Shown here in pieces: positions 16,829-24,660 of a DNA stretch of 64,000 nt. Source of the DNA: Streptomyces fumanus (GTDB taxonomy: Bacteria > Actinomycetota > Actinomycetes > Streptomycetales > Streptomycetaceae). The notes under the pieces are model-generated. The model saw only the letters and a list, made by a program, of their open reading frames with translations. It was not told the origin of the DNA and did no database searches. The stretch is taken from the NCBI RefSeq assembly GCF_014655295.1, contig NZ_BNBI01000008.1, forward strand, positions 62,001-126,000, in the 5' to 3' direction. Every line of letters starts with the position of its first letter. Within the stretch, counting starts at the first letter, position 1. Position numbers and translations under genes: made by a program.

Positions 16829-18994
16829 TCAGCCCTGTACCGCCAGGACCAGTGGCAGCACCTCCTGGGCGCCGGCACGGCGGAGCAGCCGGGCCGCGAC
16901 GGCGAGGGTCCAGCCGGTCTCGGTGTAGTCGTCCACCAGCAGCACCGGTCCGCGCTGCTCGGCCAGTGCCGAGGCGAGGGCGGGCGGCACGGTCAGCGCC
17001 CCGTCGAGCGCCTTGAGTCGCTGGGCGCTGTTGCTGCGGGACATCCGGGGCGCGTCGCCCGCGTACGCGAGCGAACCCAGCAGCGGCAGCCGGCCGATCT
17101 CGGCGATGCGGGCCGCGAGGGAGTCGATCAGTTGCGGACGGGTGCGTGAGGGGACGCTGACGACACCGACCGGTCGTGGCCTGCTGTCCGGCGCCCCCGA
17201 AACCCAGCCGTCGGGAGCCTTCGCCCAGTCCGCCAGGACTCCGACGACGGCCTTGGCCACGTCGTCCGGTACCGGGCCGTCGGGAGCCTGGGGCGCCAGC
17301 ATGGGCCGCAGCCGGTTGCCCCAGCCGATGTCGGACAGTCGCCCCAGGGCGCGGCCGGGCGCCGCCTGTTCACCGGCCGGGATACGGCCCTTCAGGTCGA
17401 CGCCGATCGCGGGCAGGCCGGTGGGCCACATGCGGCGCGGCTCCACCTCGACGCCCGCCCGGACCAGATCGGCGCGAGCGGCGCCGAGCGCGTCGGCGGA
17501 CGTCTCGGCGGTGAAGCGCGGGCCGGCGCAGTTGTCACAGCGGCCGCAGGGCTTGGCGCCCTCGTCGTCCAGTTGCCGCTGCAGGAACTCCATCCGGCAG
17601 CCCGGTGCCGACACGTAGTCGCGCATCGCCTGCTGCTCGGCCTTGCGCTGCCGCGCGACCCACTCGTACCGCTCGGCGTCGTAGGTCCACGGCTGTCCGG
17701 TGGCGATCCAGCCGCCCTTGACGCGCTTCACCGCACCGTCGACGTCGAGGACCTTGAGCATGGTCTCCAGGCGGGAGCGGCGCAGCTCCACCAGGGGTTC
17801 CAGCGCGGGCAGCGACATGGGGCGATCCGCGCGGGCGAGGATGTCGAGCGTGCGCCGCACCAGGTCCTCGGGGGGAAAGGCGAGTGAGGCGAAGTACTCC
17901 CAGATCGCCTCGTCCTCCTTCCCCGGCAGGAGCAGCACCTCGGCGTGTTCGACGCCGCGTCCCGCACGGCCGACCTGCTGGTAGTAGGCGATGGGGGAGG
18001 AGGGCGAGCCGAGGTGCACCACGAAACCCAGGTCCGGTTTGTCGAAGCCCATGCCGAGCGCCGAGGTGGCGACCAGCGCCTTGACCCGGTTCGCCAGGAG
18101 GTCTTCCTCGGCCTGCTGCCGGTCCGCGTTCTCGGTCTTGCCGGTGTAGGCGGTGACCGTGTGTCCGCGTCGGCGCAGGAAGGCGGTGACCTCCTCGGCG
18201 GCGGCCACGGTGAGCGTGTAGATGATCCCCGAGCCTGGCAGCTCGTGGAGGTGATCGGCCAGCCAGGCCATGCGCGCCGGGGCGTCCGGCAGGCGCAGCA
18301 CGGCCAGGCTGAGGCTCTCCCGGTCCAGCGGTCCGCGCAGCACCAGGGCGTCCGAGGTGCCACCCGTACCGAGCTGCTCGGCGATGTCGGCGGTCACGCG
18401 CGCGTTGGCGGTGGCGGTGGTCGCCAGGACCGGCACGCCGGCCGGCAGATCGGCGAGCATGGTGCGCAGGCGCCGGTAGTCCGGGCGGAAGTCGTGGCCC
18501 CAGTCGGAGATGCAGTGGGCCTCGTCCACCACGAGGAGGCCGGTCGCGGCAGCCAGCTTCGGCAGCACCTGGTCACGGAAGTCCGGGTTGTTGAGCCGCT
18601 CCGGACTCACCAGCAGGACGTCGACCTCTCCCGCGGCGATCTCGTCCTGCACCGCGTCCCACTCCTCGGTGTTGGACGAGTTGATGGTCCGGGCGTGGAT
18701 GCCGGCCCGGGCCGCGGACTCGACCTGGTTGCGCATCAGCGCGAGCAAGGGGGAGACGATCACGGTCGGGCCGCTGCCCCGGGCCCGCAGCAGGGCCGTG
18801 GCCACGAAGTAGACCGCGGACTTGCCCCAGCCGGTGCGCTGGACCACCAGGGCCCGGCGCCGGTCGGCGACCAGCGCCTCGATCGCCCGCCACTGGTCCT
18901 CGCGCAGCCGGGCCGCGCCGGAGGCGTCCCCGACGAGGCGGGCGAGGACCGTGTCCGCGGCCGACCGGAGGTCCGCGTTGCTCGTGTGCTCCAT
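16829..18994 (-). CDS. RecQ-type DNA helicase fused to a phosphoribosyltransferase-like domain
   Basis: This 721-residue protein begins with a RecQ superfamily 2 helicase: Walker A TGWGKS at about residues 54-59, DEAH at 157-160, TATANARV, and QVGRAGR in motif VI. A RecQ zinc-binding segment (CRMEF then CGRCDNC) follows. The last 150 residues differ from standard RecQ. They include a type I phosphoribosyltransferase PRPP-loop, VLLVDDYTETGW, near 684-695. ATG 18994 is chosen because a RecA_NDp-like promoter ends 7 nt before it; the in-frame TTG at 19024 is part of that promoter box. Helicase plus PRTase recalls the ComFA/ComFC pair of DNA uptake. Helicase function is firm; PRTase activity is unproven. 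Confidence 0.9.
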   Translation of the reverse strand: MEHTSNADLRSAADTVLARLVGDASGAARLREDQWRAIEALVADRRRALVVQRTGWGKSAVYFVATALLRARGSGPTVIVSPLLALMRNQVESAARAGIHARTINSSNTEEWDAVQDEIAAGEVDVLLVSPERLNNPDFRDQVLPKLAAATGLLVVDEAHCISDWGHDFRPDYRRLRTMLADLPAGVPVLATTATANARVTADIAEQLGTGGTSDALVLRGPLDRESLSLAVLRLPDAPARMAWLADHLHELPGSGIIYTLTVAAAEEVTAFLRRRGHTVTAYTGKTENADRQQAEEDLLANRVKALVATSALGMGFDKPDLGFVVHLGSPSSPIAYYQQVGRAGRGVEHAEVLLLPGKEDEAIWEYFASLAFPPEDLVRRTLDILARADRPMSLPALEPLVELRRSRLETMLKVLDVDGAVKRVKGGWIATGQPWTYDAERYEWVARQRKAEQQAMRDYVSAPGCRMEFLQRQLDDEGAKPCGRCDNCAGPRFTAETSADALGAARADLVRAGVEVEPRRMWPTGLPAIGVDLKGRIPAGEQAAPGRALGRLSDIGWGNRLRPMLAPQAPDGPVPDDVAKAVVGVLADWAKAPDGWVSGAPDSRPRPVGVVSVPSRTRPQLIDSLAARIAEIGRLPLLGSLAYAGDAPRMSRSNSAQRLKALDGALTVPPALASALAEQRGPVLLVDDYTETGWTLAVAARLLRRAGAQEVLPLVLAVQG

Positions 18995-19001
18995 GCGTCC
19001 C

Positions 19002-19024
19002 ATACAACAGCACGGCACTGACAA
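19002..19024 (-). promoter_or_regulatory. RecA_NDp-like promoter of the RecQ-PRTase gene
   Basis: On the minus strand TTGTCAGTG (19024-19016) is followed by 8 bp and TTGTAT (19007-19002), with the ATG 7 nt further on. The box is perfect; the hexamer deviates from TAnnnT at position 2. Confidence 0.65.
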
Positions 19025-19259
19025 ACGGGCACGGATCGTAGTCGAGCGACGGGCGGAAGGCGGTCGGGCAGCGGTCGGACGGCGCGACGAGAGAGGTCTC
19101 GCGGGGCCTCACATCTCCGGTGCCCTGCCCCGTCCGGACCCGGTGCCGTGCCCCGCCCGGACCCGGTGCCGTGCCGGTCGCCGCGCCAGGTGTCGTGTCC
19201 CTGATCGGAGTTATCCACAGGGCGAAGCGGAATCTCGTGATCCGCGAGATCGTCGGGCC

Positions 19260-20942
19260 ATGACGCATCACAGCGAAACGACAGGACCCTCCGACAACGG
19301 CGACGACGGCGGCATCGGCCGAGGTCAGCGCCCGGACAGCCTCGCACACACCGCCTACGACGGTCACACCGACGAACACCGGATCACCCTGCGCACCCCG
19401 GCCGAACTGGCCGACGCCCTTCCCTACCTCCTCGGCTACCGCCCGGAGGACAGCATCGTCCTGGTCGCGCTGCACGACCGGGACGGACGAGGCCGCTTCG
19501 GCGGCCGGGCCCGCCTCGGCGTACCCGCGAACCCGGACGACTGGGACTCCGCGGCCCGGCAACTGGTGCACGGTCTGGTGACCGGCAGTGAACGCAGGGG
19601 CGCCCGGCCCGAGCAGATGGTCGCCTACCTCTGCCAGGAACCTTCGAAGGGGGAAACGGGCCGGCAGGTGATGTCCCGGCTGCGGCCGCTGGCACAGAAG
19701 CTCCGCGTCGAGTGCGGCACCTTCGACGTCCCGGTGGTCGAAGCCCTGTGCATCTCCGACGGACGCTTCTGGTCGTACTGCTGCGACGACCGGTCGTGCT
19801 GCCCGGCCGAGGGGGTCCCGATGGGCCTGCCGGGTACGTCCGTGCTGGCGGCGGCCGCCACGTACGCGGGCATCCAAGTGCGAGGCACCCTCCGCGAACT
19901 GCGGGCCAGGCTGCTGCCCCGGGACGACTTCGCCGCGGAACAGCAGGCCGCCCTGGACCGGGCCGGCCTGGCGCTGATCCCCCGCATGCTCGGCGAGCAG
20001 GAGGGCGCGGACGTGGCGCGGGAGACCCTGGCATTGGCGGACCGTGTCATGAAGCGGCTGGGCGAAGCCCCGTTCCTGGTGGGCGCGGCGGAGTCGGACG
20101 TTCGCGACGACGGGCTGCTGGACCACGACGAGGCCGCGAAGCTGATCATCGGGCTGCAGGACCGCACCACGCGCGACCGCGCGGCCGAGTGGATGGAGGC
20201 CGACGAGGCCGGCCCGGCCCTGCGCCTGTGGCGCGCGCTGGCCCGCCGCTGCGTCGGTTCGTACGGCGAGCACGCGGCCGCGCCCCTCACCCTGGCGGGC
20301 TGGGTCGCCTGGTCCGCCGGAGACGAACTGGAAGCCCGCGAAGCGCTGGCCATGGCCATGGGCGCGGACCCCGAGTACCTCTTCGCCCGTCTGCTGCACC
20401 AGGCGTGCAACGAGGGACTCGACCCGGAAGCGGTACGTCACTGTCTGCGCGCGGCGCGGGGAGACCGGCTCCGGAGCGGTGCCGAGGAGGCGGAAGATGC
20501 CCAGGGAGCGGCGGCTCCCGCGATCGAGCCGGCCCCCGGCGCAGGGAAACCTCCGGTGTCCGAGCCGGCCCCCGGCGCAGGGAAACCTCCGGTGTCCGAG
20601 GTGGCCCCCGGCACAGGAAAACCCCCGGTGTCCGAGCCGGCCCCCGGCGCAGAGAATCCCCGACTTCTGGCGTCCGATGTGGTCCCCGGCACCCGTCGTC
20701 GACGCACCCGTACGGCAGCCCCGGCTGACAACCGCCATCGCCCCGGAGTACCTGGAGTACGACGAGGCCGGGAGCCGGGGACGAACACCGTGCGCCCGCA
20801 CGCTCCCGCCGGTAGCGCGCGTCCGGGTGGCACGCCGACCGGCCGTACGACGCGTCCACGTGCCGCGTCCAAGGGAGAAGGCACCCGACGGGACGCCCAC
20901 CCGGGGACGCACGGCGCGGAACACCCCGGGAGCGAGGAGTGA
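19260..20942 (+). CDS. DUF4192-family protein with repeat-rich tail
   Basis: This 560-residue protein starts with the DUF4192 domain: LRTPAELADALPYLLGYRPE followed by a D-S-I-V-L-V segment, and a helical second half ending near residue 405. Function is unknown, though the family is widespread in actinobacteria. It continues with a low-complexity tail carrying 36-bp repeats that encode PAPGAGKPPVSE and a basic Arg/Thr/Pro-rich end. ATG 19260 begins the conserved part; no better start was seen. It is divergent from the RecQ-PRTase gene. A duplicated GGACCCGGTGCCGTGCC unit occurs upstream near 19136-19172. Confidence 0.8.
   Translation: MTHHSETTGPSDNGDDGGIGRGQRPDSLAHTAYDGHTDEHRITLRTPAELADALPYLLGYRPEDSIVLVALHDRDGRGRFGGRARLGVPANPDDWDSAARQLVHGLVTGSERRGARPEQMVAYLCQEPSKGETGRQVMSRLRPLAQKLRVECGTFDVPVVEALCISDGRFWSYCCDDRSCCPAEGVPMGLPGTSVLAAAATYAGIQVRGTLRELRARLLPRDDFAAEQQAALDRAGLALIPRMLGEQEGADVARETLALADRVMKRLGEAPFLVGAAESDVRDDGLLDHDEAAKLIIGLQDRTTRDRAAEWMEADEAGPALRLWRALARRCVGSYGEHAAAPLTLAGWVAWSAGDELEAREALAMAMGADPEYLFARLLHQACNEGLDPEAVRHCLRAARGDRLRSGAEEAEDAQGAAAPAIEPAPGAGKPPVSEPAPGAGKPPVSEVAPGTGKPPVSEPAPGAENPRLLASDVVPGTRRRRTRTAAPADNRHRPGVPGVRRGREPGTNTVRPHAPAGSARPGGTPTGRTTRPRAASKGEGTRRDAHPGTHGAEHPGSEE
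20526..20657 (+). repeat. 36-bp minisatellite inside the DUF4192 gene
   Basis: Units begin at 20526, 20562, 20598 and 20634; the first two are identical, the third diverges at a few bases and the fourth decays. The frame is kept, giving PAPGAGKPPVSE repeated. Copy number may vary between strains. Confidence 0.8.
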
Positions 20943-21244
20943 CCGCGCTCCCTGCGGAACGCCCGCCGGTCCAGCGCGGGCCCGCCCGCCCGACCGGCGC
21001 CCAGCCCTCGGCTGCGCCGACGACACGACATGAGCGGCGCCCGCTGCTGACGAGGGCCGTCCGGATCGGCCGGATTCTCCGCCGGGTATCCGGACGCGGG
21101 CGTGACTCGAAGGACATCGGCTCCGTTCACCTGAGTGGCGGAGCGCCCGTACGGGCCCTGCTGCCGCACCGCTCCCGCGGCTCCGGAGCCCGCACCCGGT
21201 CCCGCTTCTGCCCGAGGCGTATCGAGCGCAGAGGAAGCCCTCCC
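20943..21244. other. Spacer before the debranching-like gene
   Basis: These 302 bp are open in the frame of the next gene and a GTG at 20939 overlaps the previous stop. However, third codon positions lose their G/C bias here, so I regard it as non-coding. GAGGAAG at 21230-21236 is the ribosome site for the ATG at 21245. Confidence 0.5.
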
Positions 21245-23344
21245 ATGCATCAGCCGACTCCGCCGAACGGCGCCGACGACCCAAGGTCTGCCATGAGCGG
21301 TGCTCCTCTGCCCCGTGGGCCGGCCGGGGGTCCGACCGGCCGACAGCGTGACCTGACCCGTGGACCGGCCGAGCACCCTCCGGCGCCCCGCAGGTCCGGT
21401 GACCTACCGCCCACCCACCTCGGCATGGTCTGTGTCGCTCTTCCCGGCCTGGCCATCTCCACGGAACAGGGACAACTGACCGGCCGCGGTCTGGAAGGGT
21501 TCTACCGCGCGGGCGTGCGGCTGCTCTCCCGGTGCCGGCTCCTCATCGGCGGGCGGGAACCCGTCCCCGTGCAGGCCCGGATGACCGCCGCCGACCGTGC
21601 CCGCTTCGTCGGGACCCTGCGGGTGACCTCGCCGTCGGCACCGGACCCGGACGTGATGATCGAGCGGATCCGCCACGCGGACGGCACGGAGCGGATCACG
21701 CTGCGCAACTGGACGCAACGCCCCCTGCGGTTACCGGTCGAAGTGGCCCTCGGCACCGACCTGGCCGACCTGGGCGCGATCGCGGCGGGCGCCGATCTGC
21801 CCGAACGACCGGCGACGGTCCACGCATCGGGTCTGCGATGGTCCGGCCCCGCGGGAACCTCGTCCGTCACAGCCGACCCGCCGCCCGCCGACGCGCTTGC
21901 CTCGGCCGGACTGCTGCGCTGGGAGTTCACCCTGCCACCCGGCGGCAGCTTCTGCTTGGAGCTGAGAGTTCGACCGGACGGGGCGGAACCGGTACGGGCC
22001 GTGGGGCGTGCGGCGACCAGCCCGTTCTCCCTGCCGGAGGCGACGGGCGACGACCCCCGGGCGCGGGCGCTCCTGCGCACGAGCGTCGAGGACCTCCGGG
22101 CCCTGCTCCTGCGGGACCCCACCCACCGAGCCGACGTTCATCTGGCGGCCGGCGCACCATGGCGTTGCGGTCTGTCCCCTGCCGAGGCACTCACCGCCGC
22201 TCGTATGACGCTGCCCCTCGGCACCCGCCTCGCCGCCGGCACCCTTCGTATCCTCGCCCGCGCGCAGATCTCCACCCCAGGACCGCGGTACGGCATGATC
22301 CCGGGGGCCCGACGCGATGCCGGCCCGCACCTGCCACCTGGTTGTACCGGCATCGAGGCCACCTTGCTCTTCCCCGTCCTCCTCGCGGAAGCCCGTCGCT
22401 GGGGACTACCGGAGCAGGACACGGGAGAACTGCTCCCGGCGGCCGAGCGCTGCCTGACCTGGCTGCGCACCACCGTGGGCGACGGCACCTATGTGCACGA
22501 TCCACACCCCGGCGGCCCCGCCCGCTGCGACACGCAGGCCCACGCCCACCGGGCAGCCCTGCTCGGCGCCGATCTGCTCGACGCCCACGGCAGACCGGGC
22601 GGTGCCGGACTGCGGCAGTGGGCGAGCGAACTGCGGACCGTCTTCCGGCGCGACTTCTGGATCAGCGACCCCGGTGGCGGCCGACCCGCCGCCGCCCGCG
22701 CCCAGGACGGACGCCCCGTGCCCCACCTCAGCTCGACGGCGGCTCACCTCCTCGACACCGGATTGCTGGGCGGAGGTGCGCACGCCCTGGGCCTGCTGGA
22801 CAAGAGGCAGACCGACCACCTCGCCCGGCTGCTGGGAACCCCGGCCATGGACTCCGGCTGGGGACTGCGGAGCCTCGGCGTCAAGGAGGCCGGCTACAAC
22901 CCGTTCGGCCACCGCTCGGGCGCCGTGCGGGTCCACGAGACGGCGATCGCGGTGGCGGGACTGGCCGCCGCCGGCTACGAGAAGGAGGCGGGCGCGCTGC
23001 TGCGCGGCGTCCTCGCAGCGGCCGAGGCGTTCGGCCACCGGCTGCCCGAGATGTACGCGGGAGAACAGCGCACCGACGGCAGCGCCCCCCTGCCGCACCC
23101 CGCTGCCTGCCGCCCCGCCGCCACCACTGCGGCAAGCGGCGTCCTCCTGCTGACCGCCCTCGCCGGCATCCGCCCGGACGCCCCCGCCGGCACGGTCACC
23201 CTGCGCCCGGTGCGCAGCGCCCCCCTGGGTGAGATCGCCCTCACCGGGCTGAGAGTCGCGGGCGCGTCCTTCTCCGTACGGGTCAGCAGACTCGGACTGG
23301 CCATGGTCGAGGAGGCCGCCGACGGGCTGCAACTGGGGGTATGA
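21245..23344 (+). CDS. Glycogen-debranching-enzyme-like protein (GDE N-terminal family), with TTA codon
   Basis: This 699-residue protein has a disordered N terminus, then a GDE N-terminal-like β-sandwich (LTGRGLEGFYRAGVRLLSRCRLL) and an alpha/alpha-barrel-like C-terminal half with AMDSGWGLRSLGVKEAGYNPFGHRSGAVRVHETAIAV split across conserved turns, as in bacterial amylo-alpha-1,6-glucosidase relatives. It may trim α-glucans. Codon 163 (21731-21733) is TTA, the rarest leucine codon in Streptomyces, read only by the bldA tRNA, so translation should be delayed to late growth. ATG 21245 follows GAGGAAG. A Nudix regulator follows. Confidence 0.75.
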   Translation: MHQPTPPNGADDPRSAMSGAPLPRGPAGGPTGRQRDLTRGPAEHPPAPRRSGDLPPTHLGMVCVALPGLAISTEQGQLTGRGLEGFYRAGVRLLSRCRLLIGGREPVPVQARMTAADRARFVGTLRVTSPSAPDPDVMIERIRHADGTERITLRNWTQRPLRLPVEVALGTDLADLGAIAAGADLPERPATVHASGLRWSGPAGTSSVTADPPPADALASAGLLRWEFTLPPGGSFCLELRVRPDGAEPVRAVGRAATSPFSLPEATGDDPRARALLRTSVEDLRALLLRDPTHRADVHLAAGAPWRCGLSPAEALTAARMTLPLGTRLAAGTLRILARAQISTPGPRYGMIPGARRDAGPHLPPGCTGIEATLLFPVLLAEARRWGLPEQDTGELLPAAERCLTWLRTTVGDGTYVHDPHPGGPARCDTQAHAHRAALLGADLLDAHGRPGGAGLRQWASELRTVFRRDFWISDPGGGRPAAARAQDGRPVPHLSSTAAHLLDTGLLGGGAHALGLLDKRQTDHLARLLGTPAMDSGWGLRSLGVKEAGYNPFGHRSGAVRVHETAIAVAGLAAAGYEKEAGALLRGVLAAAEAFGHRLPEMYAGEQRTDGSAPLPHPAACRPAATTAASGVLLLTALAGIRPDAPAGTVTLRPVRSAPLGEIALTGLRVAGASFSVRVSRLGLAMVEEAADGLQLGV

Positions 23345-23449
23345 CCTGCGCTGACACAGCACCGCCCGGAGGCTCGGAACAGGGGATGCGAAACATGCCG
23401 GTCATCGGCGGGCCACCCACCGGCGGTGCTGCCGAACGACGTGTTTATC

Positions 23450-23469
23450 GTCAGGCAGACGACTATGAT
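23450..23469 (+). promoter_or_regulatory. Promoter/operator candidate of the Nudix regulator
   Basis: TATGAT at 23464-23469 lies 6 nt before the ATG. The overlapping sequence TATCGTC-aggca-GACGACTA is an imperfect inverted repeat and could be the autoregulatory site of the encoded winged-helix protein. Confidence 0.45.
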
Positions 23470-23475
23470 CGCGGC

Positions 23476-24234
23476 ATGCCCTACGACCCGTCAGCCTTTC
23501 CGCCTTTCGCCGTCACCGTGGACCTGGTCGTGCTGACCGTGCGCCGTCATTCCCTGTGCGCGCTGGCGGTGCGCAGGGGCGAGGCGCCGTATCAGGGACG
23601 CTGGGCCCTCCCCGGCGGCTTCGTCCGGGCCGACGAGGACCTGGCGCAGGCCGCGGCACGCGAACTGGCCGAGGAGACGGGACTGTGCGTCCACGACCCC
23701 GCGGTGCCCGTGCAGGACAACGGAGCCCACCTCGAACAGTTGGCGACGTACGGCGACCCCAAGCGCGACCCCAGGATGCGGGTGGTGAGCGTCGCCCACC
23801 TCGCTCTCGCTCCCGACCTCCCCGCGCCGCGCGCGGGCGGCGACGCGAGCAACGCCCGCTGGGCACCGGTCGAGGAACTGTTGGAGCAGGCCGGATACGG
23901 CCGCGACGGCGAACCCGTGGCACCCCTGGCCTTCGACCACGCCCAGATCCTCGCCGACGGCGTGGAACGAGCCCGCTCCAAGATCGAATACTCCTCGCTG
24001 GCCACGGCGTTCTGCCCGCCCGAGTTCACCGTCGGCGAGCTGCGCCGCGTCTACGAGGCGGTCTGGGGCGTGGCGCTCGACCCGCGCAACTTCCACCGGA
24101 AGGTCACGGGCACCCCGGGGTTCCTCGTCCCCACCGGAGGGACCACCACACGCCAGGGAGGCCGCCCGGCCCAACTCTTCCGCGCCGGCGGCGCGACGCT
24201 GCTCAACCCGCCCATGCTGCGCCCCGAGGTCTGA
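23476..24234 (+). CDS. Nudix hydrolase/winged-helix regulator, NrtR-like
   Basis: This 252-residue protein joins an N-terminal Nudix domain (about 10-140) to a C-terminal winged helix (about 155-225) containing FTVGELRRVYEAVWG and FHRKV. The layout is that of NrtR, a repressor that senses ADP-ribose and related NAD metabolites. The Nudix box G-x5-E-x7-REL-x-EE-x-GL is complete, so hydrolytic activity may be retained. ATG 23476 is chosen over frames extending to 23341 because the -10 hexamer lies between. No NAD biosynthesis gene is adjacent, so the target is unknown. An ABC transporter follows after a repeat-rich gap. Confidence 0.8.
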   Translation: MPYDPSAFPPFAVTVDLVVLTVRRHSLCALAVRRGEAPYQGRWALPGGFVRADEDLAQAAARELAEETGLCVHDPAVPVQDNGAHLEQLATYGDPKRDPRMRVVSVAHLALAPDLPAPRAGGDASNARWAPVEELLEQAGYGRDGEPVAPLAFDHAQILADGVERARSKIEYSSLATAFCPPEFTVGELRRVYEAVWGVALDPRNFHRKVTGTPGFLVPTGGTTTRQGGRPAQLFRAGGATLLNPPMLRPEV

Positions 24235-24660
24235 CGCGACGTACCGGGGCGTCGGTACTGCCCCCATGTACCCCGAACGACTCGGACAGCGGCAAGGGAC
24301 CAGCAACCAGCAACCAGCAACCAGCAATCAGGAACCAGCAACCGTCGACCAAGAACTGGCGATCAGCAACTGACGATCAACGATCAACGACTGACAGTCG
24401 ATGGCCAATGATCGACAGCCGACGACCAGTAACCGCCACCCGATGACCGGCGACCGACGACCGGTACGACCAGCGATCGACGGCTGACGACCGATCACGA
24501 GAAACCGCCCCCGAGATCCCCCGAGACCTCCCAGACCGCCCCCCGAGACCGACGAGAGCAGCAACCGTCGGGCACAGACCCCGCAGCACCGGCCCGCGCC
24601 CCGGCGATGCGGGCCCTGCGGTGCCCGCAAAACCGGACATACCGCGCTATCTTGCTGCGG
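24235..24660. repeat. Repeat-rich intergenic DNA before the ABC gene
   Basis: The region holds tandem CCAGCAA heptamers (24299-24327 and again near 24334-24342), then about 170 bp of degenerate GATCAAC, GACGACC and CGACCGG words. Base composition is A-rich and unlike the surrounding DNA. No frame shows coding bias. TATCTT at 24648-24653 is the likely -10 of the ABC gene, 7 nt before its GTG. Confidence 0.6.

Noticed and set aside
16582..16878. 98-codon minus-strand frame through the 13-bp repeats
   Set aside because: It overlaps the end of the RecQ-PRTase gene and the repeat translation has no coding bias or ribosome site.
18995..19024. TTG at 19024 or ATG at 19003 as RecQ-PRTase start
   Set aside because: The TTG is part of the promoter box TTGTCAGTG and the ATG at 19003 overlaps the -10-like hexamer.
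20939..21244. GTG at 20939 as start of the debranching-like gene
   Set aside because: It overlaps the previous stop as in coupled genes, but codon third positions lack G/C bias up to 21245, where GAGGAAG and ATG occur.
23455..23469. RecA_NDp promoter for the Nudix regulator
   Set aside because: TCGTCAGGC resembles the box but the spacer to TATGAT is 7 bp and the last positions differ.
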